Below, piece by piece: positions 18,627-28,199 of a stretch of 64,000 nucleotides of DNA. The stretch's first letter is position 1. Every line of letters starts with the position of its first letter. The notes under the pieces are model-generated. The model was not told the DNA's origin, searched no databases, and saw nothing but the letters and a program-made list of their open reading frames with translations. A program made the translations under genes and the position numbers. Origin of the DNA: Leyella lascolaii (GTDB taxonomy: Bacteria; Bacteroidota; Bacteroidia; Bacteroidales; Bacteroidaceae); contig NZ_LT556034.1 in assembly GCF_900079775.1 (NCBI RefSeq), forward strand, positions 114,323-178,322, given 5' to 3'.

Positions 18627-19511
18627 ATGGACATAGAAAAGATTATGGAAATGAGCCTCTTCGGCATAAGCATACACGCGGTGCTGAGGTTCTGCATCAA
18701 GGCGGCGATAATATACTTGTTCGTACGCATTGTGACTGGTCTCGTGAAATATTTCTTCAACCGCTCGCTAAAGAGGCAGGGACGACTCGTCACGCTCGAT
18801 GAGACGAGGACAAGCTTCATCCGCCAGATGGTGGTGGCGGCTGTATACATCGTCGGCTGCGCGGCTTTCCTCTCGCTGATACCGGGTATGGAGAAGATAA
18901 GCAACTCCATTCTCGCCAGCGCGGGAATCCTCGCCATGGCGGTGGGTCTTGCCTCGCAGGAGGCTCTGTCTAACATTGTGAGCGGTCTGTTCATCGTGTT
19001 CTCAAGACCGTTCAAGGTGGGCGACTTCATCAACGTGGACGACATAGTGATAGGAACGGTGACGGAGATAACGCTGAGGCACACCGTCGTACGCAACGCG
19101 GAGAACAGAATGATAATCATACCGAACAGTAAGATAAGCTCGAGCACCATCATCAACTCGTCGTTCGGGGAGGAGGCGACATGCGCCTTTGTGGAGGTGG
19201 GCGTGTCGTACACCACCGACCTCGACTTCGCCATGGACGTGATGCGCGACGAGACGATGCGTCACCCAATGCTCATAGACCACCGCAGCCCGAAGGAAAA
19301 GACCGACGGCACACCGCAGGTGGTGATAAGGGTGACAAACCTCGGCGACTCTGCCATCACTCTGAGGGCGTGGGCGTGGGCTGCGACACCTGGAAACGCC
19401 TTCGTGATGAAGTGCGATCTGCTGAAGTCGATAAAGGAACGGTTCGACAGGGAGAACATCGAGATACCTTATCCTTACTTCAACCAGATTGTGACAACAC
19501 AGAAAAGCTGA
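18627..19511 (+). CDS. Mechanosensitive ion channel, MscS family
   Basis: 294 residues. Three N-terminal transmembrane helices (about residues 12-35, 60-80, 90-125) are followed by the MscS beta and C-terminal domains. The pore helix region reads ILAMAVGLASQEALSNIVSG, then SRPFKVGDFI, the classic MscS signature. Releases solutes on hypo-osmotic shock. The frame extends 20 codons upstream, but MDIEKIMEMS at 18627 is the more plausible start. A strong terminator follows. Confidence 0.94.
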   Translation: MDIEKIMEMSLFGISIHAVLRFCIKAAIIYLFVRIVTGLVKYFFNRSLKRQGRLVTLDETRTSFIRQMVVAAVYIVGCAAFLSLIPGMEKISNSILASAGILAMAVGLASQEALSNIVSGLFIVFSRPFKVGDFINVDDIVIGTVTEITLRHTVVRNAENRMIIIPNSKISSSTIINSSFGEEATCAFVEVGVSYTTDLDFAMDVMRDETMRHPMLIDHRSPKEKTDGTPQVVIRVTNLGDSAITLRAWAWAATPGNAFVMKCDLLKSIKERFDRENIEIPYPYFNQIVTTQKS

Positions 19512-19535
19512 GCCTCAACGACAGCTTTCATCGGA

Positions 19536-19574
19536 AAGTTCCCGCACCATGACAGTGGTGCGGGAACTTTTTTT
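19536..19574 (+). terminator. Rho-independent terminator after mscS
   Basis: GTTCCCGCACC and its perfect complement around an 8-base loop, followed by seven T. Confidence 0.92.
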
Positions 19575-19639
19575 ATAGTCCTGACCGGCGGACCGGAAAC
19601 GTCGCTCAGGCTTATGCGCCATTTCACATAAATGACACG

Positions 19640-20090
19640 GAATGCGAACAACAGCACAACGTCAACCGTGCGAGAATCGCGCAGAGTCATCCGCAAGGCA
19701 ATACGCCTGCAAATACGCGGTTTTTCGGGCGTTATCATAACTTATTAAAGCACAGTCATTTACACCGGACAGTCCGCCAATCATGCCTTTATCATCATGC
19801 GAAAGAGCCTTTTCCGCAGTGCCAAACGGGCTTTTTCGTGTAATGAAAGAGCCTTTTCCGCATCATAAAAGAGCCTGTTCCGCTCATAGAAATACCTTTT
19901 CCGTAACGTGGAACGGATTTTATCACAGTAAATAAACAGTGAATCCGCAACATAACAGGGCTTTTACCGTCATCCCTATCCACCTCCGCCATGCCGCAGG
20001 AACATTTTCAGTGCAAGTCCGTATCCTGTTTTGCAGATTATGACTGTCAAAATTTTTTACTGCCATAAAGCAAAAAGGCAGCAGCCAATC
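19640..20090 (+). repeat. Composite palindrome-array element, copy B
   Basis: Parts in the same order as copy A: a GTCAACCGTGCGAGAATCGC-type module (19661-19680), GCAAATACGCGGTTTTTC (19709-19726), six units of ~22 bp (19798-19925, e.g. AAAGAGCCTTTTCCGC twice), and ACTGTCAAAATTTTTTACT (20042-20060). The element sits between two converging genes. Confidence 0.8.
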
Positions 20091-20171
20091 GCACATTGAG
20101 AAACATCCAGGACGCACCGCCACCGCGCCCGCACAATCACTTTCGCAATATAATATCGCTGCCTCCCTAAA

Positions 20172-20286
20172 GTAGAGACGCAAAATCTTGCGTCTCACAA
20201 GCAAAGAACGCAACCCTCATAAGCATATACCCATCGGTTCTCTTTGCACTTACCTTCTCGGGAGACGCAAGATTTTGCGTCTCTAC
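20172..20286 (+). repeat. REPIN-like element 1
   Basis: 115 bp with perfect 25-bp terminal inverted repeats. Each end is itself a palindrome (GAGACGCAA...TTGCGTCTC). Core of about 65 bp. Confidence 0.85.
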
Positions 20287-20347
20287 AGGCTGACGCCATC
20301 GCGCCCACACAACTACTTTCGCTACATGATATCGCTGACTCCCTAAA

Positions 20348-20462
20348 GTAGAGACGCAAAATATTGCGTCTCACAAGCAATAAACGCAGACGTCATAAGC
20401 ATATCATCACCGGCTCTCATTGCGCTTATCTCATCGGGAGACGCAAGATTTTGCGTCTCTAC
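20348..20462 (+). repeat. REPIN-like element 2
   Basis: Same 115-bp structure as element 1, with one changed base in the left palindrome (ATATTG in place of ATCTTG). Confidence 0.85.
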
Positions 20463-20601
20463 AGGCTGACGCCAACATTATTCTATCACGAATATGCGGA
20501 GGCAACACCGCACTAACAACACACTCACCACACCACACTTCTCCTCCCACTGACACCGCACCATCCACGCACCGCCACATCTCCGCCTCATCAGTACAAA
20601 C

Positions 20602-20641
20602 AAAAAAACGCCCGGCAGGCGCAATGATGCGTCTCCGGGCG
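20602..20641 (-). terminator. Terminator of the 901-residue GtaA-like gene
   Basis: CGCCCGG...CCGGGCG hairpin, followed by seven T on the minus strand. Confidence 0.9.
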
Positions 20642-20678
20642 TAGTTGTCCACGACGGGTAAAAGCCGATGCCGTGTTT

Positions 20679-23384
20679 TTATTCCATCACAATCTTACGG
20701 GCATCTCCCTTATCGTCCTTCACGATGTTCACTCCCTTGACAGGCGCGGACATCTTGACACCGTTAAGGTTATAGTATGACAGATGTCCCGAAACATTGT
20801 CTGTGACTGCCGACGAGATGCCTGTAGAGGGCACCTTTGTCTTGTCGAAGTTGTCCATAAGCACCTTCATCCAGTGTCCGCCGACAACAGAACGCGCCTT
20901 GAATCCGACCATATTACCTGTCTTCGTGTTGTAGTAGTCGCTGATGGGCACACGTGATGACGTCTCGTTGATGTACTTATAGAGCGGTCCGACAAACCTC
21001 AGGAAGAGCTCGTCTGTGTCCGCCATCGCAGCCGACCACATTATCCAGTCGGTCTTCGAGATGTCCGAGCGGCTGTCGAGCGGCAGTCCGTAGGTGTTCT
21101 GCTTTCTGAGATAGTAAGCCACCTCACGCTTCATGGCGTTGTTGGGTATGAGGTTCAGCCCCCAGAGCTTGTCCCACACCATGTTGTATTTCTGCCCCCA
21201 CGTGCCTTTCCTGTCGTATGCCAGGCGGTAGTGGTCGCCGTCGTTAGCCATCGACTCCCATTTTTCCGCCATCTCCTTTGCCTTTGCCATGTACTTGTCG
21301 GCGGTCTCGATGTCGCCCTTCATGCGCGCCATCTCCGAGAAACCGGCAATACCCATGATTGCCTTCATGGACAGATTGGCGTTGTGAGCCCAGTGTCCTG
21401 CGAAGTCGTCGGTGCAGAGCTGGTTCTCCGGATCCTGTCCGTTCTCCACGAGATAGTCAGTCCAGAGCTTTATGGTGTCCCAATACTGGTCGGCGAAAGA
21501 GGTGTTGCCGTCGAGCATCGAGAGCATAGCGCAGAGCGTGACCATGTTGCCCGACTCCTCCAGAGGCATGTTTCCTTCAAACCCGCCGTCCGCGTTGGGT
21601 CTGGTGATGGAGTAACGCTGTCCGTTGGCATGCGGATAGATGCCGAGGTCGTGAGCCGCGAAGGGGAAGCCCCAGCGGTCGGAACGGCAATACTCGAAGA
21701 TGCTGCGCATCATCGCCTTCTGCAGTTCGGGGTTGTAGAGCAGGAAGAGCGGCGACTCGGGATAGGTGAGGTCCACGGTGTTGACGAATCCTCCTGAGTT
21801 GTTCTCCTTAGAGAAGAAGTAGAGGTTTCCGTTCGGTCCCTCAAACAGCTTGTGTGCCGCGATGCAGTGGCGGTAGGAAGCCGAGAGTATCTCCGCATAC
21901 TCCTTGTTGCCCGAAGCGAGCGCATCGTCGTATATGCGTTTGTCCAGTTCGCGGCACCGTTTCATAATGTCGGTGTAGTTGTCGCGCAGTTCCTCGAACG
22001 CCTGATAGATGGTCTTGCCGTTCCGCGCCCAGTATCCCTTGTAGCGTTCGTTAAGATATTCAATGTCCCAAATCTCATCATAGCCTATCATTGCGAAGTT
22101 TGTGCCGGTCTTGACGCTGCCGAAGTCGTACATGAAAGCAAGTGTGGGATACTTCGACTTCTTCGCTCCCGCCATTGAAACCTTTGTGCGCGGCAGCTTG
22201 CCTTCGCTTGCAAACGTGTTCTCAACCTCAAGAGTGGACGCCAGACTCACCTCTCCGTTGATCTGAGGCAGATACACATAGCCCCAGTCTATGCATATGC
22301 CGTCGGAGCCTCTGCCCAGAATGGGCTGCGAGGTTGTGCCTCCGCTGATGTATCTGATGCCGTTCTGAGTCTTCAGCGACGACATTGTGGGCTGGTTGGT
22401 CTCGTTCACCGCCAGCTCGGGCGTTGTTGCGAGATAGAACTGCACGTCGTGTTCCTTGTCGTCGTTGGAACGCACCTGATAGGAGATGTAGTTGATTGGA
22501 GTGGACAGAAGGTCGAGATCGTCCATGAGCATCGGTGCGGTGAACACCACGTCGAGCATCACCGGACCGCACTCAAACGTGTAGTAGGTGTTTGTGGCAA
22601 GCACGTCCACCGACTTCTGCACAGCCTTCTTGATGTCCGCGTTCTGCGTCTTTGTATTGACATAGAGTCCGTAGTCCACATAAGCTCCGCCAGTGGTGTT
22701 GTGGCAGTGGGCTGCGATGACGTTCTCGCCCTCCTTGAGATAGCCTTTGGCAATGTCGGAGAGCTTTGCTGTCTCGCCCTGAAGCCATGTCTCACCCGTG
22801 CTTACCACAAGGTTGCCATTGATGTAGAGCTTGAACACATCATCGTGTGAATAGACCACATAAAGGTCTTTCGCGATGTCCTCGGCGGTGAGATTGACCT
22901 TACGGCGTACGTAAATGTCAGAGTTGGCATCAGTCCACGGTGTGTTGACATTGGGATACTCACCCGGCGAACCGAACGCTCCCTTCTTGGTTTCCCATCC
23001 GCTGTCGTCGAAGTCAGGTTCTGTCCAGGCAGTCCCATCCTGCTTTGTGGTGGTGGCTTTTGCCTCCCATATCTCCTCATCTGTCATTGGCATGAGTGTC
23101 TCATCGAGCACATACTCGCGCCCGACACCCATGAACCGGTATGTCACTCCGTCCACGCGGAGCAGTCCGTCAAGCGGTTTCTCGGCGTTGGTCCAGTGGC
23201 GCACGCTTCCCTCATTGAGCTCGTCGTAAGGCGACCAGAACGACACGTAAGGGTCGTTGACGAATATCGGCACCGAAGGAAGGCGCAGATCGGTCGTCTT
23301 GTACGGCTGGAAGAAGTCAGCAGACTGTGCTCCAGCAGACAATACTACGGCGATAGAAGCCGCAAGTGTCATGATTTTCTTCAT
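20679..23384 (-). CDS. GtaA-like exported protein (DUF4964/DUF5127/DUF4965/DUF1793)
   Basis: 901 residues with a signal peptide (MKKIMTLAASIAVVLSAGAQ). The domain order is that of the glutaminase A-like family: an N-terminal beta domain with LRLPSVPIFVNDPYVSFWSP, an inserted jelly-roll module (~residues 125-245, FDDSGW... YINGNLVVSTGETW), then the (alpha/alpha)-barrel half with MPLEESGNMV, CTDDFAGHWAHNANLS and VVGGHWMKVLM (~838). Fungal GtaA is reported as a glutaminase; activity in Bacteroidales is not established, and the fold equally suits a glycoside hydrolase. The C-terminal tail (YYNLNGVKMSAP...) looks like a short sorting domain of the type IX kind. Paralogue of the next gene upstream. 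Confidence 0.9.
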   Translation of the reverse strand: MKKIMTLAASIAVVLSAGAQSADFFQPYKTTDLRLPSVPIFVNDPYVSFWSPYDELNEGSVRHWTNAEKPLDGLLRVDGVTYRFMGVGREYVLDETLMPMTDEEIWEAKATTTKQDGTAWTEPDFDDSGWETKKGAFGSPGEYPNVNTPWTDANSDIYVRRKVNLTAEDIAKDLYVVYSHDDVFKLYINGNLVVSTGETWLQGETAKLSDIAKGYLKEGENVIAAHCHNTTGGAYVDYGLYVNTKTQNADIKKAVQKSVDVLATNTYYTFECGPVMLDVVFTAPMLMDDLDLLSTPINYISYQVRSNDDKEHDVQFYLATTPELAVNETNQPTMSSLKTQNGIRYISGGTTSQPILGRGSDGICIDWGYVYLPQINGEVSLASTLEVENTFASEGKLPRTKVSMAGAKKSKYPTLAFMYDFGSVKTGTNFAMIGYDEIWDIEYLNERYKGYWARNGKTIYQAFEELRDNYTDIMKRCRELDKRIYDDALASGNKEYAEILSASYRHCIAAHKLFEGPNGNLYFFSKENNSGGFVNTVDLTYPESPLFLLYNPELQKAMMRSIFEYCRSDRWGFPFAAHDLGIYPHANGQRYSITRPNADGGFEGNMPLEESGNMVTLCAMLSMLDGNTSFADQYWDTIKLWTDYLVENGQDPENQLCTDDFAGHWAHNANLSMKAIMGIAGFSEMARMKGDIETADKYMAKAKEMAEKWESMANDGDHYRLAYDRKGTWGQKYNMVWDKLWGLNLIPNNAMKREVAYYLRKQNTYGLPLDSRSDISKTDWIMWSAAMADTDELFLRFVGPLYKYINETSSRVPISDYYNTKTGNMVGFKARSVVGGHWMKVLMDNFDKTKVPSTGISSAVTDNVSGHLSYYNLNGVKMSAPVKGVNIVKDDKGDARKIVME

Positions 23385-23440
23385 ATAAAAACTGTTTTGT
23401 TATTGATTATAAATAGTTGTCCTGTAATCCGCATATAACG

Positions 23441-23482
23441 TAAAAACCACCCGGCAGACACTTTGCGTGCCACCGGGCGGTG
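23441..23482 (-). terminator. Terminator between the two GtaA-like genes
   Basis: CCGCCCGGTGGCACG pairs with GTCTGCCGGGTGG, and TTTTTA follows on the minus strand. The 901-residue gene downstream may therefore be expressed partly from readthrough or its own promoter. Confidence 0.75.
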
Positions 23483-23500
23483 TGTCTTTTGACGTCAGCA

Positions 23501-26500
23501 TCACTTCACGATGAGCTTCTTCACCGTTCCGTCAGAGTATCTTACGATGTTGAGTCCCTTGCTGTTCTTTGACACCCGCTGTCCGCCGGCGTTGTAACGG
23601 CATGTCTCCACGGCTGTTCCCTCCTGAGAGGTGATGTCCTCTATGCCCGTCGATGTGCCGAGTATGGAGGCGAGCTTGTCGTTTGCCGCCTTCACCTTTT
23701 CGGCATCCACCTTGAGAAGCTTGCGGTCGTAGGTCATCAGTCCGTTCATTTCGGTCTCCACATCGGTTATCTGCGTATAAACCGAAGCGGAGAAGTCCTT
23801 AGCCGCGTCAGACTTGGCGAGAGCGGCGATGCGTCCTGCCAGAGTCACGTAGGCATCGGTGAGAGCGTCTGTTCCGGTGTAGTCGGTGGCGGTATAATCA
23901 GGATCCCAACGGTAGCCCTCGACGTTATACTTGAGTCCTCCGTACTCTCCGAGCACCGTCGGACGGGTGGAGTCGTAGAGATAGACAGACGGTTCGGCGT
24001 TGTAGTCGTGCAGGTCGAGCAGGTCGCCAACGCCTTCATGATGGTTTCCGCCGCTCGCCGCGTCGATGAGACGGGTAGCGTCCTGACCTCTCGTAGTGCT
24101 CACTACAGACGACGTGAGGAACTGTCCCCATGCCTCGTTGAACGGAGTCCATACCACGATGCAGGGATTGGAATAGTGCTGGCTGATGATGTCGGTCCAC
24201 TCCTTCGTGTAGTTCAGGCGCGCTGTTGTGGTGGGTCTGCCGTCCGTTCCGGTGTACCAGCTGCCGCCGTTCCACTCCTCATACGACTTGCCGAGTGCCG
24301 GCATGTCCTGCCATACGAGCATTCCGAGGCGGTCGCAATGGTAATACCAGCGTGCTGGCTCTACCTTCATGTGCTTGCGTATCATGTTATAGCCGAGGCT
24401 CTTGGCTGTCTCTATGTCGTAGCGGAGAGCCTCGTCGGTGGGTGCGGTGTACAGACCGTCGGGCCAGTAACCCTGATCGAGCACTCCGTTCTGGAAGAAG
24501 TCACGGTTGTTGAGCTGCATTCTCCATACTCCGTTCTTATCCTGTGCCACCGAAATCTTGCGCAGTGCGGAATAGCTGTCCACACGGTCGGTCTCCTCAC
24601 CGTCGCATGTCAGGGTAAGCTCCATGCCATAAAGGTGAGGCGACTGCGGGCTCCACAGCTTCGGAGCAGCAACATTCAGCGCAATGTCAGTGCCCGGAGC
24701 GCCCTCGCCTGTAGCCACGACGTTGTCACCGTCCATAAGTCTCACAGTCACGACAGCGTTGCTTCCGTCCACGCCCTCCGCCGTAGCGTTCACTACAAAC
24801 CTGCTGTTGTCCACATCAGGTGTGGTGGAGACGTCGGATATGTATTCGCCGCTTACCGGCTCGAGCCATACGGTCTGCCATATGCCGGAGACCGGAGTAT
24901 ACCATATGCTGCCGTTTCCGTCGGCGTCCTTACGCTGTTTTCCCACAGGCTGGGTGTTCTCGTCGGTGTTGTCTATCACCTTGACCGTAAGTACGTTCGT
25001 ACCGCTTTCAGACAGGAAGTCGGTGATGTCCGCACTGAACGAAGTGCTTCCGCCGGTATGAGAAACGACACTCTCGCCGTTGACATATACGCTTGCGTTG
25101 TAGTCGCACGCCCCGAAGTTGATGATGACGCGCTTTCCCGACCATGCCTCAGGCACCGTGAACTCACGTCTGTACCACAAAGCGTTGTTCTCGACCATAG
25201 GACGCATCACGCCCGAAAGGCTCGACTCGATGGCAAACGGAACGAGAATCTGACCGTCGTACATTTCAGGCTCGCTCGCCGAGCTTGCCGAATTGAATCC
25301 GAACTCCCACAGTCCGTTGAGGTTCATCCATTCGGAACGCTCCATGAGAGGACGCGGATATTCGGGCAGGACGTTGTCAGGCGTAACCTCATCAGCCCAT
25401 TTTGTCTTTATCTTTTCGCCCGCCGGAGCCCACTCGTTTACCGGTGGCTGCAACGTGCCAATCTTATCCATGAGCACCTTCATCCAGTGTCCGCCGATGA
25501 CGGAACGTGCCCTGAAGCCGCGCATATCGCCCGAGTTGGTCCAGTACCAGTCGCTGAGAGGCACGCGCGAGCGTGTCTCGTTGACATACTTATACACAAG
25601 GTCGGAGAACTTGAGGAACGTCTCCGTGTCGGGAGACATCGATGCCGTCCAAAGAATCCAGTCGCTCTTGGTGTAAGCCTCACGGCTGTCGAGCGGCAGA
25701 CCGTATGTGTTCTGCTTTGTGAGATAATACTGTATCTCGCGCTCGGCAGCCCTGTTGGGGAAGATGTGTATGTTCCACAGCTTGTCCCACACCATATTAT
25801 ACTTCTGGCTCCAGGTGTTGCTGCGGTCGAAGGCGAGGCGGTAGTGGTCGCCCTCTCTTGCCATCGACTCCCATATGCGGGCCATATCCTTTGCCTTGTT
25901 CATGTATTTGTCAGCCGTCTCCGTGTCGCCCTTGATGCGCGCCATCTCCGAGAATCCGGCTACACCCATTATGGCTTTGATGGAGAGATTGGCGTTGTGA
26001 GCCCAGTGTCCGGCGAAGTCGTCGGTGCAGAGCTGGTTCTCCGGGTCCTGTCCGTTCTCCACAAGATAGTCTGTCCAGAGCTTTATGATGTCCCAGTATT
26101 TGTCCACATATGCCGTGCTGTTCTCGAGCTTGCATATCATTGCGGCAAGAGTGATCATGTTGCCCGACTCCTCCAGAGGCATATCTCCGCCGTAGACCTG
26201 TCCGTTGGCGATGGGATATGTGCCGAGATCGTGCGCCGCGAACGGCTTTGTCCAGCGTCCGGTGTAACTGTACTCGAATATACTTGTCATCATGCCTTTA
26301 AGCAATTCGGGGTTGTAAAGCAGGAAAAGGGGAGCCGACGGATAGGTAAGGTCGACGGTGTTGACGCATCCGTTGGAGTTGTTCTCCTTGGAGAAGAAGA
26401 GCAGGTTGCCGTCTTTGTCCTCGAAGAGCTTGTGCGCCGCGATGACATGACGGTATGAGCCGGAAAGCAGCTCGGCGTATTTGTCGTTGCCGGCAGCGAG

Positions 26501-27961
26501 TCCGTCGTCGTAGATACGCTTGTCAAGAGCGCGGCAGCGGGTCATTATGTCAGTGTAGTTGTCGCGCATCTCGGCGATTGCCTGCTGTATTGTCTTGCCG
26601 TTGCGCGCCCAGTAGCCCTTGTATTTCTGTCCCATGTAAACGATGTCGTACACCTCGTCGTATGCCAGCATGGTGAAGCTTGACGCGGTGTTGACGCTGC
26701 CGAAGTCGTGCACATAGGCAAGTGTGGGCATCGTGGACTCGCTTGTGCTTGTGGCACTGACAAGAGTTCTGCCAAGATCTCCGGTGGAGGCGAAGTTGCT
26801 TTCAGCCGTGTATCCGGTGGAAAGAGCCACATCTCCGTTGATGCCGGGCATATAGAAGAAGCCCCAGTCTATGCATATGAGGTCGCCGGCTTTCTCGAGC
26901 TGCGGCTGTTCGGTGGTACCGGTCTTGAGGAACTTGTAGCCTTCTGACGACACGTTGTATGTTGAGGACGTCGCCTGCGTGTTCTGGTTGACGGCGAGCT
27001 CGGGCGTCGTGGCGAGATAGAACTGCACGTCGTGGTCGGCTCCGTCGTTGGAACGCACCTGATAGGACACGTAGTTCACCGGTGTGGACAGCAGTTCGAG
27101 GTCGTCGATGAGCATCGGAGCGGTGAACACGAGGTCGAGATCGACCGGTCCACACTTGAACGTGTAGTAGGTGTTTGTGGCAAGCACGTCCACCGATGTC
27201 TGCTCAGCCGTCTCAATGTCAGCCCCTTCGGTCTTCACGTTACGGTAGAGCCCGTAGTCGATGAGCGCGCCTCCGGTAGTGTTGTGACAATGGGCTGCGA
27301 TGACGTTCTCGCCCTCCTTGAGCAGTGCCTTGTGCGCGGCGGTGAGATGTAGTGTCTCACCCTGCAGCCACGTCTCGCCCGTCGAGATGACCTGCGTGCC
27401 GTTGATGTAAAGCTCGAAAACGTCGTCGTGCGAATAAACTATGTAAAGATCGTCGGCTATGTCGTCCGCCGTAAGGTTCACCGTGCGCCTCGCATACACG
27501 TCGGTATTCTCAACATCCCAGTTTGTGTGTACGTTGGGATATTCGTCGGCAGAGCCTATCGCGCCCCTCTCCGTGCCCCATGAGGAGTCGTCGAAAGCGG
27601 GATCAGCCCATCCGTCTCCGGGATATGTGCGGCTCGTCTTTGCCGTCCACGCGCCCTCATCCGCCATAGGAAGGATGGACTTGAGCACATACGGCTTCTC
27701 CACACCCATGAAGCGGTAGGTCTTTCCGTCCACGCGCAGCAGTCCGTCGATGGCTTTCTGCGCGTCGGTCCAATGACGTGTGGTTCCGTCGGTAAGCCTG
27801 TCATAAGGCGACCAGATAGAGAAATAAGGGTCGTTAACCACAAGAGGTACTGACGGCAGACGCAAATCCACTTCCTTGTATGGCTCAAAGAACTCCGCAT
27901 TCTGCGCACCGACAGTCATTGCCGCGACCGCGGCAACAAGAGACGTAAACATTCTTTTCAT
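23501..27961 (-). CDS. GtaA-like / glycoside hydrolase family 2 fusion protein
   Basis: 1486 residues, exported (MKRMFTSLVAAVAAMTVGAQ). Residues ~20-830 are the same DUF4964, jelly-roll, DUF5127/4965/1793 unit as the neighbouring 901-residue protein (IGGHWMKVLM near 827). Residues ~850-1400 form a GH2 enzyme: sugar-binding domain (LNGLWEFGF, LWYRREFTVPEAWSGKRVIINFG split by loops), immunoglobulin-like domain, and TIM barrel with MIRKHMKVEPARWYYHCDRLG. The acid/base is likely the Glu in WTPFNEAWG (~1274) and the nucleophile the Glu in VLGEYGG (~1337). The tail RYNAGGQRV...IVRYSDGTVKKLIVK resembles a type IX sorting tail. Two enzyme activities in one exported chain is unusual. The promoter box is at 28033. 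Confidence 0.9.
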   Translation of the reverse strand: MKRMFTSLVAAVAAMTVGAQNAEFFEPYKEVDLRLPSVPLVVNDPYFSIWSPYDRLTDGTTRHWTDAQKAIDGLLRVDGKTYRFMGVEKPYVLKSILPMADEGAWTAKTSRTYPGDGWADPAFDDSSWGTERGAIGSADEYPNVHTNWDVENTDVYARRTVNLTADDIADDLYIVYSHDDVFELYINGTQVISTGETWLQGETLHLTAAHKALLKEGENVIAAHCHNTTGGALIDYGLYRNVKTEGADIETAEQTSVDVLATNTYYTFKCGPVDLDLVFTAPMLIDDLELLSTPVNYVSYQVRSNDGADHDVQFYLATTPELAVNQNTQATSSTYNVSSEGYKFLKTGTTEQPQLEKAGDLICIDWGFFYMPGINGDVALSTGYTAESNFASTGDLGRTLVSATSTSESTMPTLAYVHDFGSVNTASSFTMLAYDEVYDIVYMGQKYKGYWARNGKTIQQAIAEMRDNYTDIMTRCRALDKRIYDDGLAAGNDKYAELLSGSYRHVIAAHKLFEDKDGNLLFFSKENNSNGCVNTVDLTYPSAPLFLLYNPELLKGMMTSIFEYSYTGRWTKPFAAHDLGTYPIANGQVYGGDMPLEESGNMITLAAMICKLENSTAYVDKYWDIIKLWTDYLVENGQDPENQLCTDDFAGHWAHNANLSIKAIMGVAGFSEMARIKGDTETADKYMNKAKDMARIWESMAREGDHYRLAFDRSNTWSQKYNMVWDKLWNIHIFPNRAAEREIQYYLTKQNTYGLPLDSREAYTKSDWILWTASMSPDTETFLKFSDLVYKYVNETRSRVPLSDWYWTNSGDMRGFRARSVIGGHWMKVLMDKIGTLQPPVNEWAPAGEKIKTKWADEVTPDNVLPEYPRPLMERSEWMNLNGLWEFGFNSASSASEPEMYDGQILVPFAIESSLSGVMRPMVENNALWYRREFTVPEAWSGKRVIINFGACDYNASVYVNGESVVSHTGGSTSFSADITDFLSESGTNVLTVKVIDNTDENTQPVGKQRKDADGNGSIWYTPVSGIWQTVWLEPVSGEYISDVSTTPDVDNSRFVVNATAEGVDGSNAVVTVRLMDGDNVVATGEGAPGTDIALNVAAPKLWSPQSPHLYGMELTLTCDGEETDRVDSYSALRKISVAQDKNGVWRMQLNNRDFFQNGVLDQGYWPDGLYTAPTDEALRYDIETAKSLGYNMIRKHMKVEPARWYYHCDRLGMLVWQDMPALGKSYEEWNGGSWYTGTDGRPTTTARLNYTKEWTDIISQHYSNPCIVVWTPFNEAWGQFLTSSVVSTTRGQDATRLIDAASGGNHHEGVGDLLDLHDYNAEPSVYLYDSTRPTVLGEYGGLKYNVEGYRWDPDYTATDYTGTDALTDAYVTLAGRIAALAKSDAAKDFSASVYTQITDVETEMNGLMTYDRKLLKVDAEKVKAANDKLASILGTSTGIEDITSQEGTAVETCRYNAGGQRVSKNSKGLNIVRYSDGTVKKLIVK

Positions 27962-28032
27962 TTGGTTTAAGTGTTAGTTATAATCTTATATATATTTGGC
28001 GGAAAAATAAAAAACAACCTCAATATACGTTG

Positions 28033-28040
28033 CAAAGATA
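28033..28040 (-). promoter_or_regulatory. -7 box for the GtaA/GH2 fusion gene
   Basis: TATCTTTG on the minus strand, 72 bases before the ATG at 27961. Confidence 0.6.
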
Positions 28041-28199
28041 TAGGATTGAATCGACAAACCAAACAATAATTAGTTAAAAAAGCAGAATGGGTCTTTTAAT
28101 GAAACTTTCCCGCATCGCGCCCCCATCTCCGCCGCGCCTCAGACAGCATGCCATATGCCGCGAGAAAAACCCGGCGCGCGCACTCATGGCGGCACTTCG

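Larger units (their letters stand above)
20118..20469. repeat. 176-bp tandem duplication carrying the two REPIN-like elements
   Basis: Copy 1 is 20118-20293 and copy 2 is 20294-20469, starting CGCCACCGCGCCC and CGCCATCGCGCCC. The duplication explains why two REPIN-like elements lie exactly 176 bp apart. Confidence 0.85.

Noticed and set aside
24008..26458. 816-codon open frame opposite the GtaA/GH2 fusion gene
   Set aside because: Antisense shadow of a strongly recognised protein; composition not protein-like.
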